This document shows positions 25,964 through 35,301 of a stretch of 64,000 nt of DNA, one piece after another. Position numbers and translations under genes: made by a program. The notes under the pieces are model-generated. The model did not search any database, was not told where the DNA came from, and worked only from the letters and a program-made list of their open reading frames with translations. How positions within the stretch are numbered: position 1 is the first letter of the stretch; every line of letters begins with the position of its first letter. The stretch covers positions 62,001-126,000 of the forward strand of contig CALJVT010000005.1 in assembly GCA_937773555.1 (NCBI GenBank), read 5' to 3'. This DNA comes from an uncultured Pseudomonadales bacterium (GTDB lineage Bacteria; Pseudomonadota; Gammaproteobacteria; Pseudomonadales; Balneatricaceae).

Positions 25964-27172
25964 TTATTTAAGTTTGGCACCTTGGGTAATCCACAGGCCT
26001 AATAAGTCACGCTCATCTTGGGTCATGCCAGTACTGTTGCCCAGGGGCATAATGTTGCTCACTACAGATTGTAAATAAATACCGTCTTTATGTCGCTGAA
26101 TGTCTTTGACAGAATCAAATATTACCCCAGCAGGGGCTGTTGCAAACGCTGCGTGAGTAGGCGCAGTAGCATGGCAAGCAGCACAATGCGTGGCTACCAC
26201 TGCAAAAGCCTGGTCTGCAGTGACGTTAGACACTTTTTGCGCTGCATTACCAACCACACTTTTATCATTGGCACTTGGAATGCTGGGTACCGTTACATAA
26301 GCCATCACCAATAAAGCTAATACTGCCGCAGGTAATACCCACAAAAACTGTTGGCTGTTATGACGAGTGTTGAAGTAATGCCTTACAGCAACACTTACAA
26401 TAGACAAGCCTAACAAAATGATCCAATTCCATTCATGCCCATAGGTGCTGGGGAAATGGCTACTAATCATGATAAAAATCACTGGCAAAGTGAGGTAATT
26501 ATTATGCCGTGAGCGCAGCAATCCATTCTTAGGAAGTGCTGGATCTGGCGTGGTACGTGCTTCTATGGCGCCTACTAAGTTTCTCTGAGCAGGCATAATA
26601 ACAAAGAATACATTACCCACCATCATGGTACCTATTATTGCTCCAACGTGAAGATAAGCTGCACGGCCGGTCATAAACTGGCTAAAAACCCATGACACAA
26701 ACGTTAGGAATAACATCAACGCTATCCCTAACACCAATGGTTGATGACGCAGTGGGCTCTTACACAAAAGGTCATAAACAATCCACCCCACAAACAGGCT
26801 ACCAAAACCAATGAATACCCCCATCTCTGGCGATACAGAGGAGCCTGGCATCATTAAATAGGTCGCTGCATTTAGGTAATACACCACACTTAAAAGTAGT
26901 ACGCCAGAAATCCATGAGCTATAGGCTTCCCATTTAAACCAGTGTAAATGCTTAGGCATGGTCGCCGGGGCTAGCTTGTATTTTTGTAAGTGATAAATAC
27001 CACCGCCATGAATGGCCCACAACTCACCAGCTAATTCTTGATTCTTAACTTGCCGGTCAAGATTATTTTCTAACCACACAAAATAAAAAGACGCTCCTAT
27101 CCAAGCAATACCTACAATCACATGCACCCAGCGGATGGCTAGGTGCAACCATTCTAATAAATGAGCTTCCAT
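25964..27172 (-). CDS. puuD: PuuD-type membrane urate oxidase fused to cytochrome c
   Basis: PuuD converts urate to 5-hydroxyisourate, passing electrons to the respiratory chain. The N-terminal 300 residues contain about eight membrane helices (for example WVHVIVGIAWIGASFYFVWL). The C-terminal cytochrome c domain has the haem motif CAACH at 330-334 and a likely axial Met in NIMPLGNST (M375). The 402-residue length fits the fused form. It is cofactor-independent of classical uricase and needs haem. It is followed by HIU hydrolase and preceded by ureidoglycolate lyase. Confidence 0.93.
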   Translation of the reverse strand: MEAHLLEWLHLAIRWVHVIVGIAWIGASFYFVWLENNLDRQVKNQELAGELWAIHGGGIYHLQKYKLAPATMPKHLHWFKWEAYSSWISGVLLLSVVYYLNAATYLMMPGSSVSPEMGVFIGFGSLFVGWIVYDLLCKSPLRHQPLVLGIALMLFLTFVSWVFSQFMTGRAAYLHVGAIIGTMMVGNVFFVIMPAQRNLVGAIEARTTPDPALPKNGLLRSRHNNYLTLPVIFIMISSHFPSTYGHEWNWIILLGLSIVSVAVRHYFNTRHNSQQFLWVLPAAVLALLVMAYVTVPSIPSANDKSVVGNAAQKVSNVTADQAFAVVATHCAACHATAPTHAAFATAPAGVIFDSVKDIQRHKDGIYLQSVVSNIMPLGNSTGMTQDERDLLGLWITQGAKLK

Positions 27173-27206
27173 AATTATTCTCTATATTTAATGACTGTTA
27201 TTAATT

Positions 27207-27734
27207 TTAACGCGCCAACTTATTAATAAGGTCGGTAACATTTAACTGCCCACACTGCGCTTCTGCAAAGAACACTTCGTTTAGATTATTGCCTTTGCCT
27301 GTTCTGTCTACTACCAAAAAATTTTGCTCTAGTGCTAAAATTAATAACGGGTGATGCCATACACCAGAGCTGTAGTTAACCCCCTGCTTTCCATTGGATA
27401 CAAACGCGCGCAGGCCTGCCAATTTAGGTTCTGGCCCTGCCTCAGCAACCACGACTAAGAATGGAGTGTCGGTTAAAGGCATAAATGCTTGACTGCCTAA
27501 CGGATGACGCTCCATCATATTAATTGCCATAGGCAACGGCCTTCTCTTACTACTAAAAATACTAATAATTGCATCATCTTCAGGGTTATCCATCTCTACC
27601 GTAGCTAACTTATGATGACGCCAGGTATAACCTTGGTTAATGCCAAAGCCATCGCCCTCATTAGCCTCTATCACATCGCCAAAATCTTTAAAGGCCTGGG
27701 CCGTTAAAGGTTCGATCGGTATTGAAGTCACCAT
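27207..27734 (-). CDS. allA: ureidoglycolate lyase
   Basis: AllA splits ureidoglycolate into glyoxylate and urea. The 175-residue cupin-like protein has the family pattern IPIEPLTAQAFKDFGDVIE, MERHPLGSQAF, LRAFVSNGKQGVNYSSGVWHHPLLIL. Its start overlaps the allantoicase stop by one base, so the two are coupled. It completes the route from allantoate to glyoxylate. Confidence 0.94.
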   Translation of the reverse strand: MVTSIPIEPLTAQAFKDFGDVIEANEGDGFGINQGYTWRHHKLATVEMDNPEDDAIISIFSSKRRPLPMAINMMERHPLGSQAFMPLTDTPFLVVVAEAGPEPKLAGLRAFVSNGKQGVNYSSGVWHHPLLILALEQNFLVVDRTGKGNNLNEVFFAEAQCGQLNVTDLINKLAR

Positions 27735-28750
27735 TAGGACCTTTCCCCTTCAGCAACAATGTGCCCCTTAATACGCAGACGAGAAACACCACCATCTGGG
27801 AAAATATTTAATCGTACATGAGTTACCGGGCCTAAAGCGGCGACTTTTTCAGTGAACCCGTGGACGTGATGCATGCTCAGTTTTTGTGAGGGTAATAGTT
27901 CTGGCCAGTATAAGCTTTGGGCTGCCATTTGCTCATCACTGCCCCCTTCTACAAAAGCAGCTTGGATAGAACAGGAGTCTGGAAAGTTACCTTTAAAGTG
28001 AGCCGTATCCACCTCAATTTCGCTCACAGTGCCGGCATGACCAAGGGCAACAATTACCCAGTCGAAACCTGGGATCCGTCGGCGTGCAGTTTCCCAGCCA
28101 TCACCCATATTAATGCCTCGGCCTGGAGCTAAAATATTATCCATGGTACCAAAGTGTTCGTTACTGCATAGCAACGCACGCCCACCATTACCCATTGCTG
28201 CAAGGTCTACTAGCTCATCGGTTTGTGCTGTCCAATCCTTAACAACTTCACCATAAATCCGTAAACGAGCAACACCACCGTCTGGGTACATATGAAAACG
28301 CACATGACTAAACACCTCATCACAGTCGATAGTTTGAATATGGTGACTGTCACCTTTAAGGTTTAAGGCAGGCTGAATTTCTTGCCAATTAGTCTCATTT
28401 GTCGGGTCACCTTTAGCCATGTAACACGCTTCTAGAGACACGCTAGGCGCATAGTTCCCAGTAAAAAAGCTAGTATCAATGTTAACGCCACGAATGCGGC
28501 CAGGCAGACCTAACCGCACTGTGCAATGATCATGACCCTGCTGGCGCTTACGACGAGATTCCCAGCCATCCATCCACTTACCGTTGTCGTCATAAACGCC
28601 TTCTTTCCAAACTGGCTCGTGGTTTTGCAGCATACGGTTCATATCAGCAAAAAAATCATCTGTGCAGTGGATCGCTTCAGCCCCTAACCGGGCATCAGCC
28701 AAGTTGGTCATCCGGACATAAGGGTTATTAGGTCGTTGTGGGTGTGTCAT
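27734..28750 (-). CDS. alc: allantoicase
   Basis: Allantoicase hydrolyses allantoate to ureidoglycolate and urea. The 338-residue protein consists of two homologous jelly-roll repeats. Repeat 1 has [20 protein letters not shown] and repeat 2 has [20 protein letters not shown], each followed by a DTSFFTGN or DTAHFKGN segment and a FPDGGV(A/S)RLRI(Y/K)G end. This route yields urea rather than ammonia from allantoate; no urease is in the window. Confidence 0.96.
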   Translation of the reverse strand: MTHPQRPNNPYVRMTNLADARLGAEAIHCTDDFFADMNRMLQNHEPVWKEGVYDDNGKWMDGWESRRKRQQGHDHCTVRLGLPGRIRGVNIDTSFFTGNYAPSVSLEACYMAKGDPTNETNWQEIQPALNLKGDSHHIQTIDCDEVFSHVRFHMYPDGGVARLRIYGEVVKDWTAQTDELVDLAAMGNGGRALLCSNEHFGTMDNILAPGRGINMGDGWETARRRIPGFDWVIVALGHAGTVSEIEVDTAHFKGNFPDSCSIQAAFVEGGSDEQMAAQSLYWPELLPSQKLSMHHVHGFTEKVAALGPVTHVRLNIFPDGGVSRLRIKGHIVAEGERS

Positions 28751-28791
28751 GGTGTATCCTGTTAATCTATTAATCTATGGCTCAATGCAGA

Positions 28792-29307
28792 TTACATATC
28801 AGCCATTCTGAAACTGGCAATTTTATTAATTTCAATGAGTGCTTGGGCAAATTCAGTATCTATACTGTGATGCATACGCGTTTCAAATGCTGCTAAAATT
28901 TGATGCCGATTACTGCCCTTTACTGCCTTAATAAAGGGAAAGTTAAATTTGGTTTTATACGCTTCATTTAATTGCATAAAATGAGCAAACTCTGTCTGGC
29001 TGCATTGACTGATACCTGCACCGGCCTGCTCAGAGGCAGAAGCTGCGGTAAGCTCACCATGAATGGCGGCTTTGCCAGCAAGATCTGGGTGTGCACAAAT
29101 AAGCGCCCGTTGCATGTTTTGGTTTGCAGCTAACATCACTTTCCCAAAAGCAGCAAGCAGAGCTTGGGGCTCATCTAAATTGGCAGACAAACCTGAATCA
29201 AACACACGTTCTGCAACCCATGGCGAGTGTTCATAAAGGTCTTTAAAGTGTTCAACAAAGGCCTCACGAGTCATTTGACTAGGAGTGCATGTGGCTAACA
29301 ACGTCAT
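28792..29307 (-). CDS. uraD: OHCU decarboxylase
   Basis: UraD decarboxylates OHCU stereospecifically to S-allantoin. The start at 29307 (MTLLATCTPSQMTREAFVEHF) gives 171 residues, the usual size; the open frame extends upstream into puuE, but that part is spurious. Diagnostic segments are ICAHPDLAGKAA with the catalytic His, SEQAGAG, and NEAYKTKFNFPFIKAVKG. The gene follows puuE by 7 bases. Confidence 0.95.
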   Translation of the reverse strand: MTLLATCTPSQMTREAFVEHFKDLYEHSPWVAERVFDSGLSANLDEPQALLAAFGKVMLAANQNMQRALICAHPDLAGKAAIHGELTAASASEQAGAGISQCSQTEFAHFMQLNEAYKTKFNFPFIKAVKGSNRHQILAAFETRMHHSIDTEFAQALIEINKIASFRMADM

Positions 29308-29314
29308 ATCAATA

Positions 29315-30256
29315 TTACTCTTTGATTTTGTTAAAAACATCAGGTGCAGGGTGATATTGCTGCCAATGACGGGCAATATCGATGCGTCGAGCACACCAAA
29401 CATCATCAAACTGGGCCACATACTCTAAGAAGCGTTGAATACCCTTAAGCCTTGCAGGCCGGCCCAACAAGCGGCAATGCATACCAATCGATAGCATCTT
29501 GGGTTCAGTAATGCCTTCTTCATAAAGCACATCAAACGCATCTTTTAAATATTGGAAGAACTGTTCACTAGTGTGAAACCCTTGTGGCGTGGCAAAGCGC
29601 ATATCATTGGTGTCTAAGGTATAAGGAATAACTAAATGCGGTTTACCTTCACCGCTGGTGCCACGACTCCAAAACGGCAGATCGTCACTATAATCATCAG
29701 AATCATAAGCAAAGCCGCCCTCTTCTATTACTAGATCACGAGTATTTGGGCTGTTACGCCCTGTATACCAACCTAAAGGGCGCTCACCCGTTACTTGGGT
29801 CAATATAGCAATAGCCTCAAGCATGTGCTTACGCTCTAGTTCAGGGTCCATATATTGGTAATCAATCCAACGTAAACCATGGCTGCATATTTCGTGTCCA
29901 CGCGAGTGCATTTCTTGCACTAGGTACGGGTGCCGTTGAGCTGCCATAGCAACGGCAAAAATGGTCAAGGGCACCTCGTGCTTTTTAAACAAATTTAAAA
30001 TACGCCAAACACCAGCACGGCTGCCGTATTCGTATATAGATTCCATACTTGGGTGGCGCACACCTTGGTAGGGCTGCACACCAATAATTTCAGATAAAAA
30101 CGCTTCAGACTCATCATCACCATGCAGTACACAACGTTCACTGCCTTCTTCATAATTAAGAACAAAAGATAAAGCAATGCGAGCTTTATTGGGCCATTCT
30201 ACTTTAGGTGGCTTACCATTATAGCCGACTAAGTCTCGGGGGTATGTTTGAGTCAT
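29315..30256 (-). CDS. puuE: allantoinase, PuuE type (polysaccharide-deacetylase fold)
   Basis: PuuE hydrolyses allantoin to allantoate without the metal site of classical AllB. Family marks are RDLVGYNGKPPKVEWPNKARIALSFVLNYEEG at the start (with positions 13-45 well conserved), HEICSHGLRWIDY, GWYTGRNSPNTRDLV and SIGMHCRLLGRPARL. At 313 residues it has normal length. It is the first gene of the operon puuE-uraD-alc-allA-puuD-HIUase-gntR, with a GntR-type palindrome 26 bases before its ATG. Confidence 0.94.
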   Translation of the reverse strand: MTQTYPRDLVGYNGKPPKVEWPNKARIALSFVLNYEEGSERCVLHGDDESEAFLSEIIGVQPYQGVRHPSMESIYEYGSRAGVWRILNLFKKHEVPLTIFAVAMAAQRHPYLVQEMHSRGHEICSHGLRWIDYQYMDPELERKHMLEAIAILTQVTGERPLGWYTGRNSPNTRDLVIEEGGFAYDSDDYSDDLPFWSRGTSGEGKPHLVIPYTLDTNDMRFATPQGFHTSEQFFQYLKDAFDVLYEEGITEPKMLSIGMHCRLLGRPARLKGIQRFLEYVAQFDDVWCARRIDIARHWQQYHPAPDVFNKIKE

Positions 30257-30281
30257 TCAAGTTTCGCTTAAATTGTACATA

Positions 30282-30297
30282 ATATTGTATACAATAT
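30282..30297. promoter_or_regulatory. GntR-type operator before the urate operon
   Basis: ATATTGTATACAATAT is a perfect 16-bp palindrome containing the TTGTATACAA type of core bound by many FCD GntR regulators. A further half-site TTGTACAT lies at 30273-30280. Its position 26 bases upstream of puuE and the GntR gene at the operon's end support autoregulated control. Confidence 0.75.
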
Positions 30298-30649
30298 AAG
30301 TGAAGTGATAGGAAAACACCAGAATAAAGGCTTGTAACTACTTTTTTATTGCAATTAATGCGCTTACTGCCAATAAAAACCTATGGTACAGCGCGGTGTT
30401 TGTCACTTTGGGATACGAACCTTAACGTTTTAATAACAACAACGACGACACAAGGGGCTCGCCAGATCTAGCAATAACTGTAAACCCAAGTGTTACAGTT
30501 TTGTTTAAGTGGGCCTAGTCGGGTTAAGTCGCAAAGCCATATTTTTAATAGGCACTAAATCAAAACTAAATATAATCAAGGCATCGTAACCTAAACCCTT
30601 ACTGCTATAATAGTCATTAGTTTATTGACCACAACCTATGCGAGGCTCT
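30298..30649. other. divergent intergenic region between puuE and rhlE
   Basis: About 350 bases without a supported gene. It contains a hairpin at 30476-30500 and a -10 box TATAAT (30606-30611) for rhlE without a clear -35. Confidence 0.5.
30476..30500 (+). terminator. possible hairpin/terminator of unknown transcript
   Basis: AACTGTAA (30476-30483) and TTACAGTT (30493-30500) form an 8-bp stem with a 9-base loop, followed by TTGTTT. No gene ends here. It may close a short RNA or be a chance structure. Confidence 0.3.
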
Positions 30650-31954
30650 ATGCCATTTTCAAACCTTGGACTGTGTAAGCCTATTTTACAAGCGATTGAA
30701 GACTTAGGTTATACAGCCCCAACTCCTATTCAGAGCGAAGCAATTCCTATTATTATTTCTGGCAAAGACCTCATTGCTACCGCTCAAACTGGCACAGGCA
30801 AAACAGCTGCGTTTGTTCTACCGATTTTACAGGTGTTTAATAAAGACCGTTTATTACGCGGTAAACGTATACGCGCGCTCATACTTACCCCTACGAGGGA
30901 ATTAGCTGTGCAAGTTGCAGCTAATGTTGCCCAGTATAGTAAACATCTAAAATTGAGCTCTATGGCAGTCTATGGTGGCATTGATACTGAGCCACAAAAG
31001 CAGCAGTTAATAGAAGGCATAGATATTTTAGTGGCCACACCTGGTAGGCTGCTCGATTTAGCCCACCAGCGCGCACTATACTTTGATGAACTTGAAGTAT
31101 TGGTATTAGATGAAGCAGACAGAATGGTAGATATGGGTTTTGGAGCAGAGATCAATAAAATCATTGAACGTTTGCCAGAAGCACGCCAAAACTTAATGTT
31201 TTCTGCCACTTTAAGCGAAGAAGTGCTTGATCTGGCTGATAACTTTTCTGATGGTGCAATGGCTAGACCCGCTGTTGAGCTGTTTATCTCACCAAAAACC
31301 ATTACTGCACCCAACATAAATCAATGGCTGATTACCACAGATAAAGACAAAAAATCTGCCTTACTCAGCCACTTGATTAAGCATCAAGAGTGGGATCAAG
31401 CACTCATTTTTATTGAGAAAAAACATGGCGCTGCCAAACTAGTAGACCAGCTAGCAAAGCGTAGCATAGTTGCTGACGCTATTCATGGTGATAAAAGCCA
31501 AGCATCGCGTGAGAAGATTTTGGCTGATTTCAAGTCTGGAAAATTAAAATATTTAGTTGCCACAGGTGTGGCTGCGCGAGGCATTGATATTGGCAATCTC
31601 AGCCGCGTGGTTAACTATGACTTGCCGTTTAAGCCAGAAGAATACATCCACCGAATTGGCCGTACAGGCCGTGCGGGTGAAACTGGGGAAGCCATCTCGT
31701 TTGTAGCCTGGGGTGATTTTAAAAACTTATGCGCCATTGAAAGCCGCTTAAATCACATTATAAATCGCAAAGAAATTGACGGCTTTACGGTGAGAAAAGT
31801 AGTACCAGTATCCATTTTAAATTTTGTGCGTAAAGGCCAGCCACCCCAGCAAAGAGCATTATCAGCAGTTAAACCTAGGGCATCAAGTAACACCAATGCG
31901 GTTGCAACAGAAAATGGACCCCACATTAGAAAAAACAAACATATTTGGGGCTAA
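30650..31954 (+). CDS. rhlE: DEAD-box RNA helicase, RhlE type
   Basis: RhlE helicases remodel RNA duplexes in ribosome assembly and mRNA turnover. All helicase motifs are present: Q motif (GYTAPTPIQSEAIP), Walker A AQTGTGKT, PTRELAVQ, TPGRLLDL, DEAD in VLDEADRM, SAT, and HRIGRTGRAGE. The start at 30650 (MPFSNLGL) has GAGG at good spacing and fits the family; a start 12 bases upstream is less likely. The C-terminal tail after about residue 390 is basic and short. Confidence 0.93.
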   Translation: MPFSNLGLCKPILQAIEDLGYTAPTPIQSEAIPIIISGKDLIATAQTGTGKTAAFVLPILQVFNKDRLLRGKRIRALILTPTRELAVQVAANVAQYSKHLKLSSMAVYGGIDTEPQKQQLIEGIDILVATPGRLLDLAHQRALYFDELEVLVLDEADRMVDMGFGAEINKIIERLPEARQNLMFSATLSEEVLDLADNFSDGAMARPAVELFISPKTITAPNINQWLITTDKDKKSALLSHLIKHQEWDQALIFIEKKHGAAKLVDQLAKRSIVADAIHGDKSQASREKILADFKSGKLKYLVATGVAARGIDIGNLSRVVNYDLPFKPEEYIHRIGRTGRAGETGEAISFVAWGDFKNLCAIESRLNHIINRKEIDGFTVRKVVPVSILNFVRKGQPPQQRALSAVKPRASSNTNAVATENGPHIRKNKHIWG

Positions 31955-32004
31955 TCGCTTATAACGAGGCTAATTTGGGCCTTTGCATAGGCCTCCATAG
32001 GCAA

Positions 32005-32856
32005 CTACGCTATGTCAATAGGCAACGTTTGGCTCATTCCCCATTCGGCCCAACTGCCATCATATAAGAAATGATTATTGCTGCCTGTATGTGCCAGTGC
32101 TAGGTTTACAATAGCCGCTGTAATTCCTGATCCACAACTAGTAATCACTGGCATACTCATATCAACACCCGCAGCTTCAAAAACAACACGCAGATCATCT
32201 GGGCTTTTCATAGTATTGTCATCATGCAAAAGTGTTTTAAAAAACACATTTTTTGATCCGGGTATATGTCCAGCCCGCAACCCTTTGCGGGGCTCTGGCT
32301 CTATTCCTAAAAATCGCCCCGGCGCTCTTGCGTCTATAATTTCATACTTCTTAGACCTTACAGCTGCCAAAACTTGAGTTATGTCCCTCATTATTAGCCG
32401 TTGAACACACTTAACCGACTGGCAGAACTCAGGCTGAGTGGCTTCGTTAGTATGTTTTCGCCCCTGAGAGATCCATTTTGGTAGGCCACCGTCAAGCACA
32501 GCCACATTATCTAAGCCCATTAACTTAAAAAGCCACCATACCCGTGCTGCAGAAAATAATCCCATGCCGTCATACACCACCACTTGGTGTGAATTACTTA
32601 TACCCATAGCACACAGCCACTGAGTAAACACCTCTGTGGATGGCGCCATATGGGGCAAATCAGACGTGTTATCACAGAGGGTATCAATATCAAAAAATAG
32701 CGCTCCTGGAATGTGCAAGGCACTGTACTCGCTGTGTGCATTGCGTTGCATGTCAGGTAGGTACCAAGACGCATCTATGAGCTTTAAATTAGCATCATCA
32801 ATGTGGCTATTTAACCACTGGGGGGAAACAAGAGTATGAATGTCATCGACCAGCAT
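32005..32856 (-). CDS. sseA: thiosulfate/3-mercaptopyruvate sulfurtransferase (tandem rhodanese)
   Basis: Two rhodanese domains: an inactive N-terminal one (about 8-135) and a catalytic C-terminal one with the active-site loop CGSGITA (C241). CGSG(I/V)TA is the 3-mercaptopyruvate-type loop. Supporting segments are WYLPD, HIPGALFFDID, VYDGMGLFSAARVWW and HIPGSKNV. It is a single-gene unit, convergent with rhlE. Confidence 0.9.
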   Translation of the reverse strand: MLVDDIHTLVSPQWLNSHIDDANLKLIDASWYLPDMQRNAHSEYSALHIPGALFFDIDTLCDNTSDLPHMAPSTEVFTQWLCAMGISNSHQVVVYDGMGLFSAARVWWLFKLMGLDNVAVLDGGLPKWISQGRKHTNEATQPEFCQSVKCVQRLIMRDITQVLAAVRSKKYEIIDARAPGRFLGIEPEPRKGLRAGHIPGSKNVFFKTLLHDDNTMKSPDDLRVVFEAAGVDMSMPVITSCGSGITAAIVNLALAHTGSNNHFLYDGSWAEWGMSQTLPIDIA

Positions 32857-33379
32857 AGGGGATTCTTTACTTTGAGGTAAAAGCTGGCTTAAGTTTACTA
32901 ACTATTTTAAGTAAATTCCACAACGTTTTCTGGCATAAAATAAACGCTGAAAAAGATTATTGCTCAGGCAACACGTTAAAATCACCACATAAAAGCACCA
33001 ACCATTGCCTTTTTTTAAACCAAGGCTGGTATCGCTGAAGGTAATAGCCTATTCGTTTCTATTTGAGGTTTCACAGCCCACGTTAGCAAAAACCATTTAA
33101 TACCAAGTTATGCTGTTTTGTACCCTCTAGGTTACGATTATCGTAAGCATGTTGAGTTATACAGTTTAATCTTTAAAATGATCAGAAATAAACATTAATT
33201 GATAACGCAACCCGAATTATGTTCAAAAAAATAACAAAATGAATATTTAGGTGTTAAAAAAATGGACAAAATAAAGATATAAATGTAAATTTGGTTTAAA
33301 TGATATATATTAGCCGAGCGTTTATAAAACATTTTTGCATATTTAAGTTTTTGCATATTTAAGTTTTCGGAGAAAAAGT
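32857..33379. other. 523-base AT-rich intergenic region
   Basis: It lies between divergent sseA and the AcoR-like gene. I find no gene. It contains the palindrome TTACGA-TTA-TCGTAA (33132-33146), a possible operator, and a perfect tandem 16-bp repeat next to the regulator start. AT content is markedly higher than in neighbouring genes. Confidence 0.6.
33332..33363 (+). repeat. tandem duplication of TTTTTGCATATTTAAG
   Basis: Two perfect, adjacent 16-base copies (33332-33347 and 33348-33363), ending 16 bases before the GTG start of the AcoR-like gene and just before its CGGAG ribosome site. It is probably in the leader or promoter. Confidence 0.9.
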
Positions 33380-35227
33380 GTGAGCCCAACATTATTAAAG
33401 TCCCGATCGGATTTAGAGGAAGTTGGAACTGTTAACCAATCCACACTACCTAGTGTTATCGCAAATAGCTGGCAACGCACCTTAAATATTGGCTTAGACC
33501 CTTTAAGTAATCCAAAAAACTACGTTGTTTCAAATACAGACCTTCACCACCGCACTGAAAAGCTAGACTCTGTGATGCGTTTTATTAGGCCTGAACTAGA
33601 ACTCCTTTCAACCCAAATGGCTGGGCCAAACTTTTTGATAGGCGCTGCAGATGCAGACGGTGTGGTTCTTGATGTCATTATTGATGAAGAGTTTAGGAGC
33701 TGCATGCCTCTTGGATCCATCTGGGCGGAGAATATACGCGGGACTAATGGTTTTGGTACAGCTATATTCACTGGTAAATCGTGCCTTGTTTCAGGCCAAG
33801 AGCACTTCTTTAAGAGCGATGTTGGCCTTTCGTGTATGGCGGCCCCCATATTTGATAGTGTTGGAAAATTGGTTGCTGCGATCGATATTTCTTCAGAAGT
33901 AACAACTCATTTAGTCCATACCACAGCCCTAGCCAATATTGCAGCACAGAACGTAGAAGACCAAATTTTTTTTCACGCCCATGTAAACGAAATCATCATC
34001 AAACTTCACCCACGCCGAGCATTCTTGACAACAAAAAATGTTGGAATGATAGCGTTAGGTCCTGATGGCCAAGTGATGGGAACAAATAGCAGAACAAGAG
34101 AATTATTTAAAGCTCTATTGTCAGGAAGTGATATCTTTTACTCGGATATTTTTATGGGTCGATTTGAACCGATACTCAAACATATTTTAAATAATGAGAC
34201 TATCCAGATTAAAGACTGGTTTGAAAATGAATATTTCGCTGTTCTGGTACCCACTTTTCTGGCGCAAACGAAACCATCAACGACAAAAATCTTTTTGCCA
34301 ACAGAATCGGTTTACCATCTTAAAAAGCCCACAGAACAGGTTATTGCACGCCGTGTTTTTGTAGATGAAGGCGTGAGGCAAAATCTTCGGTTGGGCCAAA
34401 AATCTGCTCAAAACGGCTTGCCAATAATGATCATCGGTGGGCCAGGAACAGGGAAAAACACCATCGCTGAAGAAATTCATGCTCATGTGAACGAAGAACA
34501 AAATTTTATTGTTTTTGACTGTTCAAACGCAAACGTAGATTCCATTGAAAGTCGACTCGCCGCCAAAATAGGTAGTCCGATTCATGATGGTGCTGTGCAG
34601 CACGCCACTATTGATCCAAGCAAAGGGGGTACACTTTATTTTGATAGAATAGACCTCCTACCCACTGATGCTGCACCTACCCTAAGCTCATTATTAAACC
34701 GTTTTCTTCACCAAAGAAACCTTTCGCCATCCGAACTCAAGTGGACCATTTTAAGCAGCACAGAAACTGATGATTTCAATACAATTTTTAATGGGGCGCA
34801 TAAAAACCTAATGGATCGCCTTTCAGGTTTTTCACTTTTTTTACCCAAACTTAAAAACCGTTCTGATTTACATCATCTGAGTTATGCCATGCTGAAAAGC
34901 ATCTCATCTCAGCATTCTCTATCAAAAGACGCTGTGGATGAGCTTGGAAATAATGCTACCATTAAAAATCTTTATGACCTAGATTGGAGTTTGCGAACGC
35001 TATCAACTCAACATCATGAGGGTGTTATTAGGGCCGAAGGTGTCACACGCATTTTAGGTATCCATGCGTTAGAGTTAACCCCCTGTGACAAATGCTTAGG
35101 GAACTTTTCTAAAGAATCTAATTGCATTAATATTCGGAAAGTAATGCGTGACTGTAACGGCAATGTTGCACTCGCTGCTCGTCAGCTTGGTGTGTCACGC
35201 AATACTGTATACAAACATTCAACCTAG
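33380..35227 (+). CDS. AcoR-like Fis-family regulator with a degenerate AAA+ domain
   Basis: The protein (615 residues, GTG start with CGGAG site) has the AcoR layout. An N-terminal PRTS/GAF-like sensor covers about residues 20-200 (PSVIANSWQRTLNIGLDP, GTNGFGTAIFTGKSCLVSGQEHF). A linker sensor, an AAA+ core and a C-terminal Fis HTH (NVALAARQLGVSRNTVYKH) follow. Walker A is present but altered (GGPGTGKNT, 353-361), Walker B reads TLYFDRIDLL with Arg where Glu is usual, and the sigma-54 contact loop GAFTGA is absent. It therefore probably does not activate sigma-54 promoters. C569, C572 and C582 form an unusual Cys cluster before the HTH. Its targets are unknown. Confidence 0.8.
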   Translation: MSPTLLKSRSDLEEVGTVNQSTLPSVIANSWQRTLNIGLDPLSNPKNYVVSNTDLHHRTEKLDSVMRFIRPELELLSTQMAGPNFLIGAADADGVVLDVIIDEEFRSCMPLGSIWAENIRGTNGFGTAIFTGKSCLVSGQEHFFKSDVGLSCMAAPIFDSVGKLVAAIDISSEVTTHLVHTTALANIAAQNVEDQIFFHAHVNEIIIKLHPRRAFLTTKNVGMIALGPDGQVMGTNSRTRELFKALLSGSDIFYSDIFMGRFEPILKHILNNETIQIKDWFENEYFAVLVPTFLAQTKPSTTKIFLPTESVYHLKKPTEQVIARRVFVDEGVRQNLRLGQKSAQNGLPIMIIGGPGTGKNTIAEEIHAHVNEEQNFIVFDCSNANVDSIESRLAAKIGSPIHDGAVQHATIDPSKGGTLYFDRIDLLPTDAAPTLSSLLNRFLHQRNLSPSELKWTILSSTETDDFNTIFNGAHKNLMDRLSGFSLFLPKLKNRSDLHHLSYAMLKSISSQHSLSKDAVDELGNNATIKNLYDLDWSLRTLSTQHHEGVIRAEGVTRILGIHALELTPCDKCLGNFSKESNCINIRKVMRDCNGNVALAARQLGVSRNTVYKHST

Positions 35228-35301
35228 CTTCCATATCCCAAGATGGCCAGCAGAAAAAGAAGTTAGGTCGTGCCCTGCTATAGGTGATGTTATGTATCGC
35301 T

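Noticed and set aside
31955-32004. Terminator between rhlE and sseA
   Set aside because: Only a 5-bp GGCCT/AGGCC stem without a T run; too weak to call.
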